Shown here: positions 51,447 through 61,961 of the stretch, piece by piece
Numbering within the stretch: the stretch's first letter is position 1
How the letters are laid out: each line of letters starts with the position of its first letter
Source of the DNA: an uncultured Collinsella sp.
Lineage (GTDB): Bacteria; Actinomycetota; Coriobacteriia; Coriobacteriales; Coriobacteriaceae
Length of the DNA stretch: 64,000 nucleotides
Direction of reading: 5' to 3'
NCBI GenBank assembly: GCA_900544865.1
Contig: UQXA01000003.1
Location: 1 to 64,000 of the forward strand
Translations under genes and position numbers: made by a program
Notes under the pieces: model-generated
Database searches by the model: none
Told to the model about the DNA's origin: nothing
Seen by the model: the letters and a program-made list of their open reading frames with translations, nothing else

Positions 51447-52385
51447 ATGACAGATATCGTCCACGTCGAAAACCTCGTCAAGCGCTATGACGACCTTATT
51501 GCGCTCGACCACTTTAACCTCAGCATCGCCCCCGGCGAGATCTTTGGCCTGCTGGGCCCCAACGGCTCGGGCAAGACCACGTCCATCAACTGCATCCTGC
51601 AGCTGCTCGCCTACGACAAGGGCACCATCGAGCTGTTCGGCGAGCCCATGACGCCCGCCCGCTACGACCTCAAGCGCCGCATCGGTGTGGTGCCGCAGCA
51701 GGTGGCGGTGTTTGACGAGCTTACGGTGCGCGAGAACATCGACTATTTCTGCAGCCTTTACGTCAACGATCGAAAGCGTCGCCGCGCACTGGTCGACGAG
51801 GCCATCGACTTTGTCGGGCTGGGCGACTTTACCAAGTTCCGCCCCGGTAAGCTTTCGGGCGGCCTGGCGCGTCGCCTCAACATCGCCTGCGGTATCGCGC
51901 ACAGGCCCGAGCTCATCTTTTTTGACGAGCCCACGGTGGCGGTCGACCCGCAGAGCCGCAACGCCATCCTGGAGGGCATCTGCCGCCTGCGCGACGAGGG
52001 CGACACGGTGGTGTATACCAGCCATTACATGGAGGAAGTCGAGCAGATTTGCAGCCGCATCATGATCATGGACGGCGGGCGCGTGCTGGCACAGGGCACC
52101 AACGACGAGCTCAAGCGCATGATCCAGATGGGCGAGCGCGTGACCGTCGAGGTCGGCACCGTCGAGGCCGCCACGGTCGAGCGCCTGCGTGCCCTCGAGC
52201 ACGTGCTCAGCGTTGAGCTTTCCGGCGGCGAACTCGTCTGCACCTGCGAGGCGAGCCCGCACAACCTGGTGGACATCCTCGACACGCTGCGCGCCGCCGA
52301 CGTGGCACTCGGCCGCGTGTGGAGCGAGCCGCCGACCCTCAACGACGTGTTTCTCGAGATCACCGGCCGCGAGCTGCGCGACTAG
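51447..52385 (+). CDS. ABC exporter ATPase
   Basis: A 312-residue ATPase from ATG 51447. Walker A GPNGSGKTT, signature LSGGLARR, Walker B LIFFDEPT and switch TSHYMEEV. The C-terminal 90 residues are the extra domain of drug/lipid/lantibiotic exporters. It is divergent from the two-component system and is followed by two permease genes. Confidence 0.92.
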   Translation: MTDIVHVENLVKRYDDLIALDHFNLSIAPGEIFGLLGPNGSGKTTSINCILQLLAYDKGTIELFGEPMTPARYDLKRRIGVVPQQVAVFDELTVRENIDYFCSLYVNDRKRRRALVDEAIDFVGLGDFTKFRPGKLSGGLARRLNIACGIAHRPELIFFDEPTVAVDPQSRNAILEGICRLRDEGDTVVYTSHYMEEVEQICSRIMIMDGGRVLAQGTNDELKRMIQMGERVTVEVGTVEAATVERLRALEHVLSVELSGGELVCTCEASPHNLVDILDTLRAADVALGRVWSEPPTLNDVFLEITGRELRD

Positions 52386-52394
52386 GGGGCGGCC

Positions 52395-53582
52395 ATGTTC
52401 AACACCATCATCACCACGGTCAAGACGCTACTGCGTCGAGCGAGTACATGGGTCTGGGGCGCGATCTTTCCCATTGCGCTTTCAACGATGTTCATGTTTA
52501 TGTTCGCGAACCTGAGCTCTGACGGCACGGTCGACCCGGTGCCGGTGGCCGTCGTAGCGAATGAGGCTTGGGACGCCTCGACCTTTAAGGACGTGACGGC
52601 TTCGCTTGCCAAGGAAGGCGACGATCAGCTGCTCGAGATCCACGACTACGAAGACTTGGCTGCCGCGCGCAAAGCACTCAAGGCCGGCGAGGTCTCGGGC
52701 ATCTATACGGTCGACGCTGCGGGCACGCCCAAGCTCACGCTGCTATCGAGTTACGACGGCTCGCGTGCGTCGACGGTGCTCACCGACCGCAGCATCCTTG
52801 AAACGGTGGCAAGCTCGTATACACAAAATGCCGAGCTCATGTCCCAGATTGCCCAGGACAACCCGGCGGCGCTCGCCGACCCGGAGGCGGTTGCGCGCGC
52901 TCTATCGCTCGAGGGCGGTACCCGCCGCGTAAGCCTGACACGCACCACGCCCGATGGCACGGTCGTCTACTATTACGCGCTTTTTGGCCTGGTCGCGATG
53001 ATGTCTGCGGAGTTTGCCGCCTTGAGCGTCGTCGACCTGCAGCCCAATCTGTCGGGCCTTGGCGCACGTCGCTGTGTGGGCGGTCTTTCCAAGACGGCAT
53101 CGCTGACCGGCATCTTTGTCGGCTCGTGGCTGGTCTCCTTTGCCTCGATGACGATCGCGATCGGCTACGTGCGCCTGGTCGTGGGCGTCGACTTTGGCGG
53201 GCGCGAGGGGCTGTGTCTGGTGGGTGGCGCCGCTTTCGCGCTTGCCGCCACGGGCTTGGGCCTTTTTGTGGGCACGCTTCCCGTTAAGGGCGCCAAGGCG
53301 TCCAAGTCCGGCATCCTCACGGGCTTTGCTACCACGTGCGCCCTGTTCGCCGGCCTCTACGGCGAGCCGGCGATGGCGCTTGCCGACGACGTCGCCCGCG
53401 CCTGCCCGGCCGAGTGCTGGCTCAACCCCGTCAAGCTCATCTGCGACATGTTCAACCGCCTGTATTTCTTTGAGAACCTGGGCCCCTTTGTCGTTCGCGC
53501 CGGCGCGCTGGTCCTTATGGCGCTGCTGTTCGTTGCCGCCGCCACGCTGACCTTTGGAAGGAGCCGCTATGAGCACCTTTAA
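52395..53582 (+). CDS. ABC-2-type permease 1
   Basis: A 395-residue permease: one N-terminal helix (ifpIALSTMFMFMFANL), a large extracellular domain (residues about 45-190), then five or six helices. It follows the ATPase gene by nine bases, and its 3' end overlaps the next gene by 14 bases. With the next gene it forms an export channel; the substrate may be an antimicrobial peptide or lipid, judging by the adjacent kinase. Confidence 0.85.
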   Translation: MFNTIITTVKTLLRRASTWVWGAIFPIALSTMFMFMFANLSSDGTVDPVPVAVVANEAWDASTFKDVTASLAKEGDDQLLEIHDYEDLAAARKALKAGEVSGIYTVDAAGTPKLTLLSSYDGSRASTVLTDRSILETVASSYTQNAELMSQIAQDNPAALADPEAVARALSLEGGTRRVSLTRTTPDGTVVYYYALFGLVAMMSAEFAALSVVDLQPNLSGLGARRCVGGLSKTASLTGIFVGSWLVSFASMTIAIGYVRLVVGVDFGGREGLCLVGGAAFALAATGLGLFVGTLPVKGAKASKSGILTGFATTCALFAGLYGEPAMALADDVARACPAECWLNPVKLICDMFNRLYFFENLGPFVVRAGALVLMALLFVAAATLTFGRSRYEHL

Positions 53583-54774
53583 GACTGCGCTTCGCATGGC
53601 GCTGGCGCACCCGTTCTACCTGCTCATCTATACGGTGTTCATCTCGCTCATGGGCGTATTCATCGCGGCATCGGTGAGCTGGAACTCGTCGCAGCTCACC
53701 GAGTACGAGCCCTACGATGCCAACGTGATCGTGGTCGACCGCGACGACAGCGACCTTTCGCATGTGCTCACCAAGCACCTGGGGTCGCGCTTTGAGTTGG
53801 TCACGGGCGTCGGCGACGATACCTACGATCTTGCGGACGCGCTCTCCAAGAGCAACAGCGCCAAGGGTAGCGCCGACTGCGTGTTCTTTATCCCGGAGGG
53901 GTTTGAGAACGACCTGGTCGCGGCCGCCCGCGCGGGGGAGGCCCTGCCCAAGCTCGATGTGACCTACGGTGCCGGCACCATGGCGGCGGCGCTTTCGTCT
54001 GCTGAGGCCTCGCGCTGGATTTCGCTCGCGGGCGCTGCAGCGGCCCTAGAGCCCGCCGCCTCTAATGGTAGCGTCGCCAAGGCCGCCGAGCATGCCGCCG
54101 CCAAGCGCGCCGAGGTCCAGATTGAGCAGGTCAAGGTTGGTTCGACTGCCGCCGCCATGCTCAAGTCGTATTTCAACTTTGGCGCGTACGCGATTATCTC
54201 GTCGGTCATCGTATCGGTGGGGCTGGTGTTCTCGGGCATGAACGAGCCCGAGCGCGTGCGTCGTATGGATGCCGGCCCAATCTCCGAGCGCCGGCGTTCG
54301 CTCGCCGTGTTTGCGGCCGCCACTGTGATCACCGTCTGCATCTGGTTTGTGTCGAGCATGATGGGCGTCGTGGGCTTTGCCGGCGCGGTTGCCGAGGTCG
54401 GCGTGGGTCGTGTGTGCCTGGCGCTGGCGGCGACGTTTGCCCTGGCGTGCACGCCTCTGGCCGTTGGCTTTGCCCTTTCGAGCCTGGGTGCGCGTGAGGA
54501 GCTGCTCAACGGTGTGGGCAACCTGCTCGGCATGCTCATGACGTTTTTGGGCGGCGCCTGGATGCCGCTGTCGCTGATGGGCCCAGCCGTGCAGACCGCG
54601 GCGCATTTTGTGCCGACGTATTGGGTGAACGACGCGATTGGCAAGGCGCTCGCCGCGGACCTGACGTCCACCGTGCTGGGCGACATCGCTTGCGATCTGG
54701 GCGTCACAGTGCTCTTTGCCGCGGCCATCGCCGCCGTAGGCCTAGCCCTCGCCCACAACAAATCCCACGCCTAG
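53569..54774 (+). CDS. ABC-2-type permease 2
   Basis: A 401-residue permease of the same layout. GGAAGGAG precedes the ATG at 53569, inside the previous gene's end. It has an N-terminal helix (PFYLLIYTVFISLMGVFIA), an extracellular domain and six C-terminal helices (AYAIISSVIVSVGLVFSG onwards). It completes the ABC exporter. Confidence 0.85.
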   Translation: MSTFKTALRMALAHPFYLLIYTVFISLMGVFIAASVSWNSSQLTEYEPYDANVIVVDRDDSDLSHVLTKHLGSRFELVTGVGDDTYDLADALSKSNSAKGSADCVFFIPEGFENDLVAAARAGEALPKLDVTYGAGTMAAALSSAEASRWISLAGAAAALEPAASNGSVAKAAEHAAAKRAEVQIEQVKVGSTAAAMLKSYFNFGAYAIISSVIVSVGLVFSGMNEPERVRRMDAGPISERRRSLAVFAAATVITVCIWFVSSMMGVVGFAGAVAEVGVGRVCLALAATFALACTPLAVGFALSSLGAREELLNGVGNLLGMLMTFLGGAWMPLSLMGPAVQTAAHFVPTYWVNDAIGKALAADLTSTVLGDIACDLGVTVLFAAAIAAVGLALAHNKSHA

Positions 54775-54811
54775 ACACCTACTCATTGGGGACAGACTTA
54801 AACGACCAAAA

Positions 54812-54937
54812 AGTATTCATTGGGGACAGACTTAAATGACTAGCCATCGGGGGCAGATAAGGAGCGTCCCCAACTGCCGGGTGGCGAAAGAGCGTCCCTT
54901 GTGACTGGTCATTTAAGAACGTCCCCAATGACTAGTC
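54812..54937. repeat. palindromic repeat with ATTGGGGAC arms
   Basis: TCATTGGGGACAGACTTAAA at 54817 is mirrored by TTTAAGAACGTCCCCAATGA near 54912-54931. Bases 54868-54936 recur at 59321-59390 with about 90 percent identity by eye. A second partial left end stands at 54777-54800. Confidence 0.75.
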
Positions 54938-54970
54938 TGAAACAAATCCCCACTCTCGCCCCAAAATAGT

Positions 54971-54999
54971 TTGCCAAGGTTTACTATTACGTTCATAAA
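54971..54999 (+). promoter_or_regulatory. candidate promoter of the MacB-like operon
   Basis: TTGCCA, a 17-base spacer and CATAAA, 18 bases before the ATG at 55017. Confidence 0.4.
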
Positions 55000-55016
55000 G
55001 TAGTACGAGGCTAACA

Positions 55017-55742
<726 letters not shown>

Positions 55743-55751
55743 GGGGGCGCC

Positions 55752-58418
55752 ATGACACCTCTCGCAAAACGTCTCCCGCGCGAGCTGCGCCGCAATATCG
55801 GCAAGTACCTGGGCATCTTTTTGCTTATGTGCGGAAGCATCGCCCTTACATCGGGCTTTTTGCTTGCGGCCCACTCCATCGGCTGCCTTATCGACGACAT
55901 GCGCGATGCGTACACGATTGAGGACGGCCGCGTGACCACCTCCTTCGAGGCTACCGACGATCAGCTCAAGGCAGCCGAGGACGCGGCCGACGACGTCGGC
56001 GGCGTCACGCTCTACAAGAATTTCTCCATCGACGCCATCATCAAAAAGACCGCCGGCGACGACGGCACCAAGCGCACGCTGCGCACCTATGCGCACCGCA
56101 CCAAGGTCGATATCGCGTCCTACTGTGAGGGCAAGGAGCCCAAGACGGACGATGAGGTAGCCATCGACCGTGTCTTCGCCACCAACAACGACCTCGCCGT
56201 GGGCGATAAGGTTGAGCTTGAGGGCCGCACCTACACCATCTGCGGCATCATGACCCAGCCCGATAGCCAGGCGCTGTTCCTCAACAATTCGGACTTTACG
56301 GTGAACACCATCACCTATGGCGTGGCCGAGGTCACCGACGCCGGCTTTGCCGCGCTCGAGGATGCCGGCGGCGCGCCTGCCTACACCTACTCCTTTACCT
56401 TTACCGATCGCGACCTCCCCACCGCGGATCGCATCGATGCGGAGCAGGATATGGTCGAGGCGCTGACCGATGCCGATGCGCGCGTGGACGATCTGGTCGA
56501 TGCCGATTCCAATCAGGGCATTGGCTATGCGCGCGACGACGTGGACGGCGACTCCATGATGTGGATGACGCTGCTCGACATCATCATCGTGATCATGGCG
56601 TTTGTCTTTGTGGTCCTTACCGACGCCACCATCGAGGAGGAGAGCGCCATCATCGGCACGCTGCTCGCCAGCGGCTATCGTCGACGCGAGATCGTGCTGC
56701 ACTACCTTGCGCTTCCCGCCATCGTGGGCGTGGTCGCGGCGCTTTTGGGCACTGCGCTCGGCGTTGTGTTCTTTACCGAGCCCATGCGTAGCCTCTATTA
56801 CGGTTCGTACAGCCTGCCGCCCTTCCAGGTGTACTGGAGCTGGGAGATCTTTGTGAAGTGCGCCGTGGTTCCCGCCGCCGCGCTTATCCTCATCACGCTG
56901 GTGGGCCTGCTTCGCAAAATGGGCAAGACGCCGTTGCAGTTCCTTCGTCACGAGGCGAGCGGCAAATCGGGCACCAAGCGCGGCTTGCAGCTGCCGGAGC
57001 GCATGGGTTTTGTTTCCCGCTTCCGCCTGCGTATCTTCCTGCGCAATCTGGGCAACTTCGCCACGCTCTTCGTGGGCATTGCATTTGCGTCGCTGCTGCT
57101 GCTCTTTGGCCTGGCGATTCTGCCCACGATGACGCACTATGCGGACAACCTCGAGACAGGCCTGGTCGCCGAGCACCAGTACACGCTCAAGGCGCCGCTG
57201 GAGCTCGAGGGTACTGCCGAGGAGCGCGAGCAGTGGTTGGCACTCGAGCGCTTGCAGTCGGTTGACGGCGCGCTGCTTTCCGCCGCTCAGGATGCCGATG
57301 ACGAGCTTGACGACGCGGCCGATGCGGCGCAGGCGGCAGCCGATGCCGCGACCGCATCTCCGTCTGCCGAGAGCCTGACTGCGGCGCAGGATGCGCTTGC
57401 AAACGTCCAGGACAAGAAGGATGCGCTTTATGCGCGCCTCGATGACCTTGCCGATGCCCTCGGCTGCGACCGCGACGAGGCTATCGACCTGATCGACAAG
57501 GCCTCTAAGATCGACACTGACAACGACGACATTCACCCGGTTAACACGACCGATAACGGTGCAGACAAGATTGCGCAGACCGAGAAATATGCCGTTTACC
57601 AGCTGCAATACGGCCGCGGCGATGGTAATGGCGAAGAGACGATTTCCGTCTACGGCATCTCGCCCGATTCGCGCTATTGGAAAGACCTCAACGTTGGCGA
57701 TGGGCGCGTCGTCTTTGGCGGCGGCCTGCTCGACAAGTTTGGCTGGAGCGAGGGCCAGAAGGTCACGCTCATCGACAAGTACGAGGGGGAGCATTATTCC
57801 CTTGAGTACGCGGGCAAGGACTGTGCCTGGGGCTCCAAGTCGGACATGAATATCTATATGAGTATCGACGACTTTAACGAGCTGTTCGGCAACGACGCCG
57901 CCTACTTTAACGGCTATGTGAGCGACGAGAAGCTCGACCTCGATGCTCGTTACTTTGCCGGCGACACCACGCCCGACGACATGCGGGCCGTGGGCGACCA
58001 GTTCATCGGCATGATGAGCAAAATGATCGGAATGATGATCGGGCTCGCGGTGTTTATCTTCCTGCTGTTTATGTACCTGCTGACCAAGGCGGTGATCGAC
58101 CACAGCGCCCGTTCGATCAGCTACATGAAAGTCTTTGGCTATCGCGATAGCGAGATCTCGCATCTGTACATCCGCTCGATCACGCTGTGCGTGGCGGCGT
58201 CGCTCGTGCTGAGCCTGCCGGTCATTATTGGCTCGCTCACGGCCATCTTCCGCTCGATGCTGCTCGCCTACAACGGCAATATCGAGATCTACGTGCCCGC
58301 TTGGTCTACGGCTGCATGCGTCGGCATTGGCTTTGCGACCTACCTGGTCGTGGCGCTGCTACACACGCGCTCCATCAAGCGCGTGAGCCTCTCCGAGGCG
58401 CTGAAGGTCCAGGAATAG
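55752..58418 (+). CDS. FtsX-type ABC permease, large
   Basis: An 888-residue permease. An N-terminal helix (YLGIFLLMCGSIALTSGFLL), an extracellular domain, three helices (residues about 273-385), a fifth near 440, a second large extracellular part with an Ala/Asp-rich coiled coil (residues about 512-580), then three C-terminal helices. Two FtsX domains are recognisable (LDIIIVIMAFVFVVLTDATI and MIGLAVFIFLLFMYLLTKAV). It follows the ATPase by nine bases. Such modules work in peptide resistance or lipoprotein transport; the substrate is unknown. Confidence 0.88.
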   Translation: MTPLAKRLPRELRRNIGKYLGIFLLMCGSIALTSGFLLAAHSIGCLIDDMRDAYTIEDGRVTTSFEATDDQLKAAEDAADDVGGVTLYKNFSIDAIIKKTAGDDGTKRTLRTYAHRTKVDIASYCEGKEPKTDDEVAIDRVFATNNDLAVGDKVELEGRTYTICGIMTQPDSQALFLNNSDFTVNTITYGVAEVTDAGFAALEDAGGAPAYTYSFTFTDRDLPTADRIDAEQDMVEALTDADARVDDLVDADSNQGIGYARDDVDGDSMMWMTLLDIIIVIMAFVFVVLTDATIEEESAIIGTLLASGYRRREIVLHYLALPAIVGVVAALLGTALGVVFFTEPMRSLYYGSYSLPPFQVYWSWEIFVKCAVVPAAALILITLVGLLRKMGKTPLQFLRHEASGKSGTKRGLQLPERMGFVSRFRLRIFLRNLGNFATLFVGIAFASLLLLFGLAILPTMTHYADNLETGLVAEHQYTLKAPLELEGTAEEREQWLALERLQSVDGALLSAAQDADDELDDAADAAQAAADAATASPSAESLTAAQDALANVQDKKDALYARLDDLADALGCDRDEAIDLIDKASKIDTDNDDIHPVNTTDNGADKIAQTEKYAVYQLQYGRGDGNGEETISVYGISPDSRYWKDLNVGDGRVVFGGGLLDKFGWSEGQKVTLIDKYEGEHYSLEYAGKDCAWGSKSDMNIYMSIDDFNELFGNDAAYFNGYVSDEKLDLDARYFAGDTTPDDMRAVGDQFIGMMSKMIGMMIGLAVFIFLLFMYLLTKAVIDHSARSISYMKVFGYRDSEISHLYIRSITLCVAASLVLSLPVIIGSLTAIFRSMLLAYNGNIEIYVPAWSTAACVGIGFATYLVVALLHTRSIKRVSLSEALKVQE

Positions 58419-58426
58419 GAGGGCTC

Positions 58427-59071
58427 ATGGCAAGATCGGCAGAGGAGCTCAAGCAGCTCTCCATCAAGGAGTTCACCGAGGCGGCAAAGGTCTACGAATC
58501 CGGCCATGCCGGCATTTACGAGATGTGCAAGGACGACTATCCGCAAATGCTCGAGGAGCTTGAGCTCGAACCGTTCGAGGACGCGCTCGACGTGGGCTGT
58601 GGAACCGGAGCCGTCCTAGAACTGCTCCACGCCCGGTACCCCAGCAAGCACTTGACTGGACTCGACCTCACACCCGGGATGATCGACGTCGCCCGGGCAA
58701 AGCAGCTCGATAACGTCAGCTTTGTCGTCGGAGACGCGGAGGCACTGCCCTTCGAGCCCCGGAGCTTCGACGCCGTGCTCTGCTCCAACAGCTTCCACCA
58801 CTACCCGCATCCGGAGAGGTTTTTCGCCGAGGTGGCACGCGTCCTTCGGCCCGGCGGGCGACTGGTCCTTCGCGACTACACCTCGAACGATGTCGCGGTC
58901 TGGCTCATGAACAACATCGAGCTACCGCTGGCACGCCTCTTGGGCCATGGCGACGTGCGCATCCTCAAGCTGTCCGAGCTACGCGCGCTCGTCGAGGAAT
59001 CCGGGCTCACTCCGCTCAAGCTCGAGGCACAGAAGGGATTCCGCGCGCATCTGGTCGCGCAAAAGGGCTAG
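58427..59071 (+). CDS. class I SAM-dependent methyltransferase
   Basis: A 214-residue methyltransferase of the UbiE/type-11 group. AGGAGGGCTC precedes the ATG at 58427. SAM-binding motif ALDVGCGTGAVLELL, the acidic GLDLTPGM, VGDAEALPF, and HHYPHPERFFAEVARVLRPG. It starts eight bases after the permease gene, so it is probably co-transcribed. The methyl acceptor is unknown. Confidence 0.9.
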   Translation: MARSAEELKQLSIKEFTEAAKVYESGHAGIYEMCKDDYPQMLEELELEPFEDALDVGCGTGAVLELLHARYPSKHLTGLDLTPGMIDVARAKQLDNVSFVVGDAEALPFEPRSFDAVLCSNSFHHYPHPERFFAEVARVLRPGGRLVLRDYTSNDVAVWLMNNIELPLARLLGHGDVRILKLSELRALVEESGLTPLKLEAQKGFRAHLVAQKG

Positions 59072-59083
59072 CGGTCCGCGCCA

Positions 59084-59212
59084 GGACGCTCCGTCACGCC
59101 AGGGCACGCCGTCAACGCCGCCACACCAGGGCACGCCATCAAACCAGATTGTGGCCACGCCAGAACGCGCCGCAAAACCAAGGCGCGCCGCCACAAACGT
59201 GACGGCGCGTCC
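59084..59212. repeat. GC-rich palindrome with internal 20-bp repeats
   Basis: Arms GGACGCTCCGTCACG/CGTGACGGCGCGTCC (one mismatch) enclose two near-copies of CCAGGGCACGCC(G/A)TCAA. It may end the methyltransferase transcript. Confidence 0.65.
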
Positions 59213-59220
59213 CTCTTACC

Positions 59221-59395
59221 AGATGCCGATGATTCGCCGGTCTGCCGGTCGGGTTGGCAAGGACTGTCCCTATATGCCGGCCTTCGGGGACGTTCCTTTC
59301 CTGCCGGCACTTGGGGACTGTCCCCAACTGCCGGGTGGCGAAAGAGTGTCCCTTGCGACTACTCATTTAAGAACGTCTCCAATGACTAGGTGCCG
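59221..59395. repeat. GGGGACA-type repeat, second copy region
   Basis: The left part shares phrases with 6544-6690 (GGACTGTCCCTA, TGCCGGC, GGGGACGTTCCTTT); the right part (59321-59390) is a near-copy of 54868-54936. It joins the two repeat types in one place and fills the gap before the DUF362 gene. Confidence 0.7.
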
Positions 59396-59471
59396 TACTT
59401 GACTTTAACTCTGCTTTAACTGGTACCATCCTCTATGTCTGTAACGCCATATAGACAGAGGGGATATATCT

Positions 59472-60677
59472 ATGACCGCAACTGCACCCGCAGCACCCGC
59501 CAAGGTGTACTTCACCAACTTGCGCACGCATGCTCGCGAGAGCCAGCTCGACAAGCTCAAACGCCTTATTCGCCGCGCCGGAATTGAGCAGATCGACTTT
59601 GAGAACAAGTTCGTCGCCATCAAGATTCACTTTGGTGAGCTGGGCAACCTGAGCTTTTTGCGCCCCAACTACGCCCGCGCCGTCGCGGACGTGGTGAAGG
59701 AGCTGGGCGGCAAGCCCTTCCTCACTGACTGCAATACGCTCTATGTCGGTAGCCGCAAAAACGCGCTCGAGCACATCGACACCGCCTACCAGAACGGCTT
59801 TACCCCGTATGCCACGGGTTGCCAGATCATCATCGCCGACGGCCTCAAGGGCACCGACGAGGCGCTCGTCCCGGTCGAGGGCGGCGAGTACGTGCACGAG
59901 GCCAAGATCGGTCAGGCGCTCATGGATGCCGATATCGTGATCAGCCTCACCCACTTTAAGGGTCATGAGCAGGCCGGCTTTGGCGGCGCCATGAAGAACC
60001 TGGGTATGGGTGGCGGCAGCCGCGCCGGCAAGATGGAGCAGCATGCCGCCGGCAAGCCGAACGTCGCGACCGAGCACTGCATTGGCTGCCGTGCCTGCGA
60101 AAAGATCTGTGCACACAGCGCTATCTCGTTTGACGACACCCGCGAGCGCGAGCTTGCCAACGGCAACACCCGCACGGTCCACGTGGCCGCCATCGACCAC
60201 GATCGCTGCGTGGGCTGCGGCCGCTGCATTGCGGCATGCAACCAGGACTGTATCAAGCCCGGCTATGACGCTGCGGCCGACGTGCTCAACTGCAAGATCG
60301 CCGAGTACACCAAGGCCGTCGTCGACGGCCGCCCGAGCTTCCATATTTCGCTGGCTATGGATATCAGCCCCAATTGCGACTGCCACCCCGAAAACGACAC
60401 GCCTATCGTCAACGACATCGGCATGTTCGCGAGCTTCGACCCGGTCGCCATCGACCAGGCCTGCGCCGATGCCGTCATGGCGTCTGAGCCGCTGCCCAAC
60501 ACCGAGCTCACCGATAGCGCGGCCAAGATGGAGCACAACCACGAGCATCTGGAGGGCGAGCAGGCCAAGGATCCCTTCTGCATCACGCATCCCGACACCG
60601 ACTGGCGCGTGTGCATCGCGCATGCCGAGAAGATCGGCCTGGGCACGAGCAAGTACGAGCTCATCGAGGTCAAGTAG
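59472..60677 (+). CDS. DUF362 protein with ferredoxin domain
   Basis: A 401-residue cytoplasmic protein. The DUF362 core occupies residues 10-190 (KFVAIKIHFGELGNLSFLRP, LTHFKGHEQAGFGGAMKNLG). Two [4Fe-4S] motifs lie at residues about 200-260 (CIGCRACEKICAH and CVGCGRCIAACNQDC). The tail has a His/Glu cluster (HNHEHLE). DUF362 proteins are common in anaerobes and are thought to take part in electron transfer; no activity is established. AGAGGGG lies before the ATG. Standalone gene with its own terminator. Confidence 0.88.
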   Translation: MTATAPAAPAKVYFTNLRTHARESQLDKLKRLIRRAGIEQIDFENKFVAIKIHFGELGNLSFLRPNYARAVADVVKELGGKPFLTDCNTLYVGSRKNALEHIDTAYQNGFTPYATGCQIIIADGLKGTDEALVPVEGGEYVHEAKIGQALMDADIVISLTHFKGHEQAGFGGAMKNLGMGGGSRAGKMEQHAAGKPNVATEHCIGCRACEKICAHSAISFDDTRERELANGNTRTVHVAAIDHDRCVGCGRCIAACNQDCIKPGYDAAADVLNCKIAEYTKAVVDGRPSFHISLAMDISPNCDCHPENDTPIVNDIGMFASFDPVAIDQACADAVMASEPLPNTELTDSAAKMEHNHEHLEGEQAKDPFCITHPDTDWRVCIAHAEKIGLGTSKYELIEVK

Positions 60678-60724
60678 CGTCTAGCTATTGGACAAATCAA
60701 GCGTTTTTGTAGCGCAGCGTTAGC

Positions 60725-60764
60725 AAAAGCCGCCCGTGAGCACAGTGCCCGCGGGCGGCTTTTT
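60725..60764 (+). terminator. terminator after the DUF362 gene
   Basis: AAAAGCCGCCCG, a 15-base loop, CGGGCGGCTTTTT. Confidence 0.88.
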
Positions 60765-60809
60765 GGAAGTGCTAAGGGGTCAGATAGACTGGTAAACCGT
60801 CCTATTTGC

Positions 60810-61775
60810 CTAAAAATACTCGTCGAGGAAGTCGTCGACCGTATTCCAGTAGAGCTCGGGGTCAACTTGCGCACTCTTGGCGTGGGTGGCGCCATGGATA
60901 GTGAGCTTTTGCTTGACCTTGCTGGCGCACGCGTCGTAGTTTTGGTCGAGCATGCTGTACGGTACAAAGGTGTCCTGGTCGCCGTGGATAAACAGCATGG
61001 GAACCGTCGCGTGTTTGAGTTGCTCCACACTGCTCGCCTTATGAAAGTCGTAGCCCGCGCGCACGTTGCACACCAAGTTTGCTACATCGAGCAAGGGAAA
61101 GCTGGGCAGGCCGAACACGTCCTTGAGCTGCAGGGAAAACTCGTCCCAAACACTCGTATAACCGCAGTCCTCGATAATGCATTTTACGTTTGCAGGCAGA
61201 GATTCCCCCGCGACGTTCATAGCGGTTGCTGCACCCATCGATTCGCCAAAGACCAGGATGCGCGCCTGGGGGTCAGCCTGAACGATTTGCTCGATCCATG
61301 CGACGATGTCGAGGCGCTCGGGCCAGCCCATGCCGATATAGTCGCCGCCGGAGCGCTCGTGAGCGCGGGCGGCGGGTGCGAGTACGTTCATGCCGCGGTC
61401 GTGGAATCGCTTGACGTATCGGGCCATACCGATGGGCTCGTTGGTATATCCATGCAGGCAGACGGCGTAGTCGTGCGTGCTCTCCGACGCAGCAAAATAC
61501 CAGGCGGCAAGCTCGGTCCCGTCGTCCGCGGTGAGGCTCCTGCTCTCGCGGTTCTCTTTAAACCATGCCCGCGCCTCGGTATCCTCGGCATCCGGCTGCT
61601 CACCTTCTTTGTCGTTCTTGCTATCCTGCATCATCTTCATGGTGTATGGCGCGCGGGGATTCAGCGCGAAGTCAAACAGATAGTTGCCGGCAAATCCGAG
61701 CAGCGCAACGACAACCACCAGTGCAACGATGCCGGCTATCTTGAGCTTTCGATAGGAACGTGCGTTTTGAGCCAT
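60810..61775 (-). CDS. membrane-anchored alpha/beta hydrolase
   Basis: A 321-residue hydrolase of the BEM46/ABHD13-like group. An N-terminal helix (residues about 12-32) anchors it. The nucleophile elbow is GESMGAAT, with DQDTFVPY holding the likely acid and GATHAKS the histidine. An oxyanion-type YAVCLHGYTNEP motif comes before. The catalytic part would face outside. Substrate unknown. Convergent with the DUF362 gene. Confidence 0.85.
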   Translation of the reverse strand: MAQNARSYRKLKIAGIVALVVVVALLGFAGNYLFDFALNPRAPYTMKMMQDSKNDKEGEQPDAEDTEARAWFKENRESRSLTADDGTELAAWYFAASESTHDYAVCLHGYTNEPIGMARYVKRFHDRGMNVLAPAARAHERSGGDYIGMGWPERLDIVAWIEQIVQADPQARILVFGESMGAATAMNVAGESLPANVKCIIEDCGYTSVWDEFSLQLKDVFGLPSFPLLDVANLVCNVRAGYDFHKASSVEQLKHATVPMLFIHGDQDTFVPYSMLDQNYDACASKVKQKLTIHGATHAKSAQVDPELYWNTVDDFLDEYF

Positions 61776-61792
61776 GCGGTATTCTCCTATAA

Positions 61793-61854
61793 GATGTTAA
61801 TACATCAACATTTAATGCAAGCGCATTATGGACGTTCGCCGTTGATGCGTCAAC
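61793..61854. promoter_or_regulatory. three short dyads in a divergent promoter region
   Basis: GATGT-taat-ACATC (61793), TAATGC-aagc-GCATTA (61813) and GTTGA-tgcg-TCAAC (61841) lie between the hydrolase and hemolysin-III genes. They are AT-richer than their surroundings and look like operators. Confidence 0.35.
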
Positions 61855-61961
61855 AGGCAAAGAATGGGTAAACGAAAGGTCACGTATGGTGCAAATTTCG
61901 CACGTACCTAGACGCTTTGATATAGTGTTGAGAACTCTTTACGTTGGAGGATGTAACCGGC

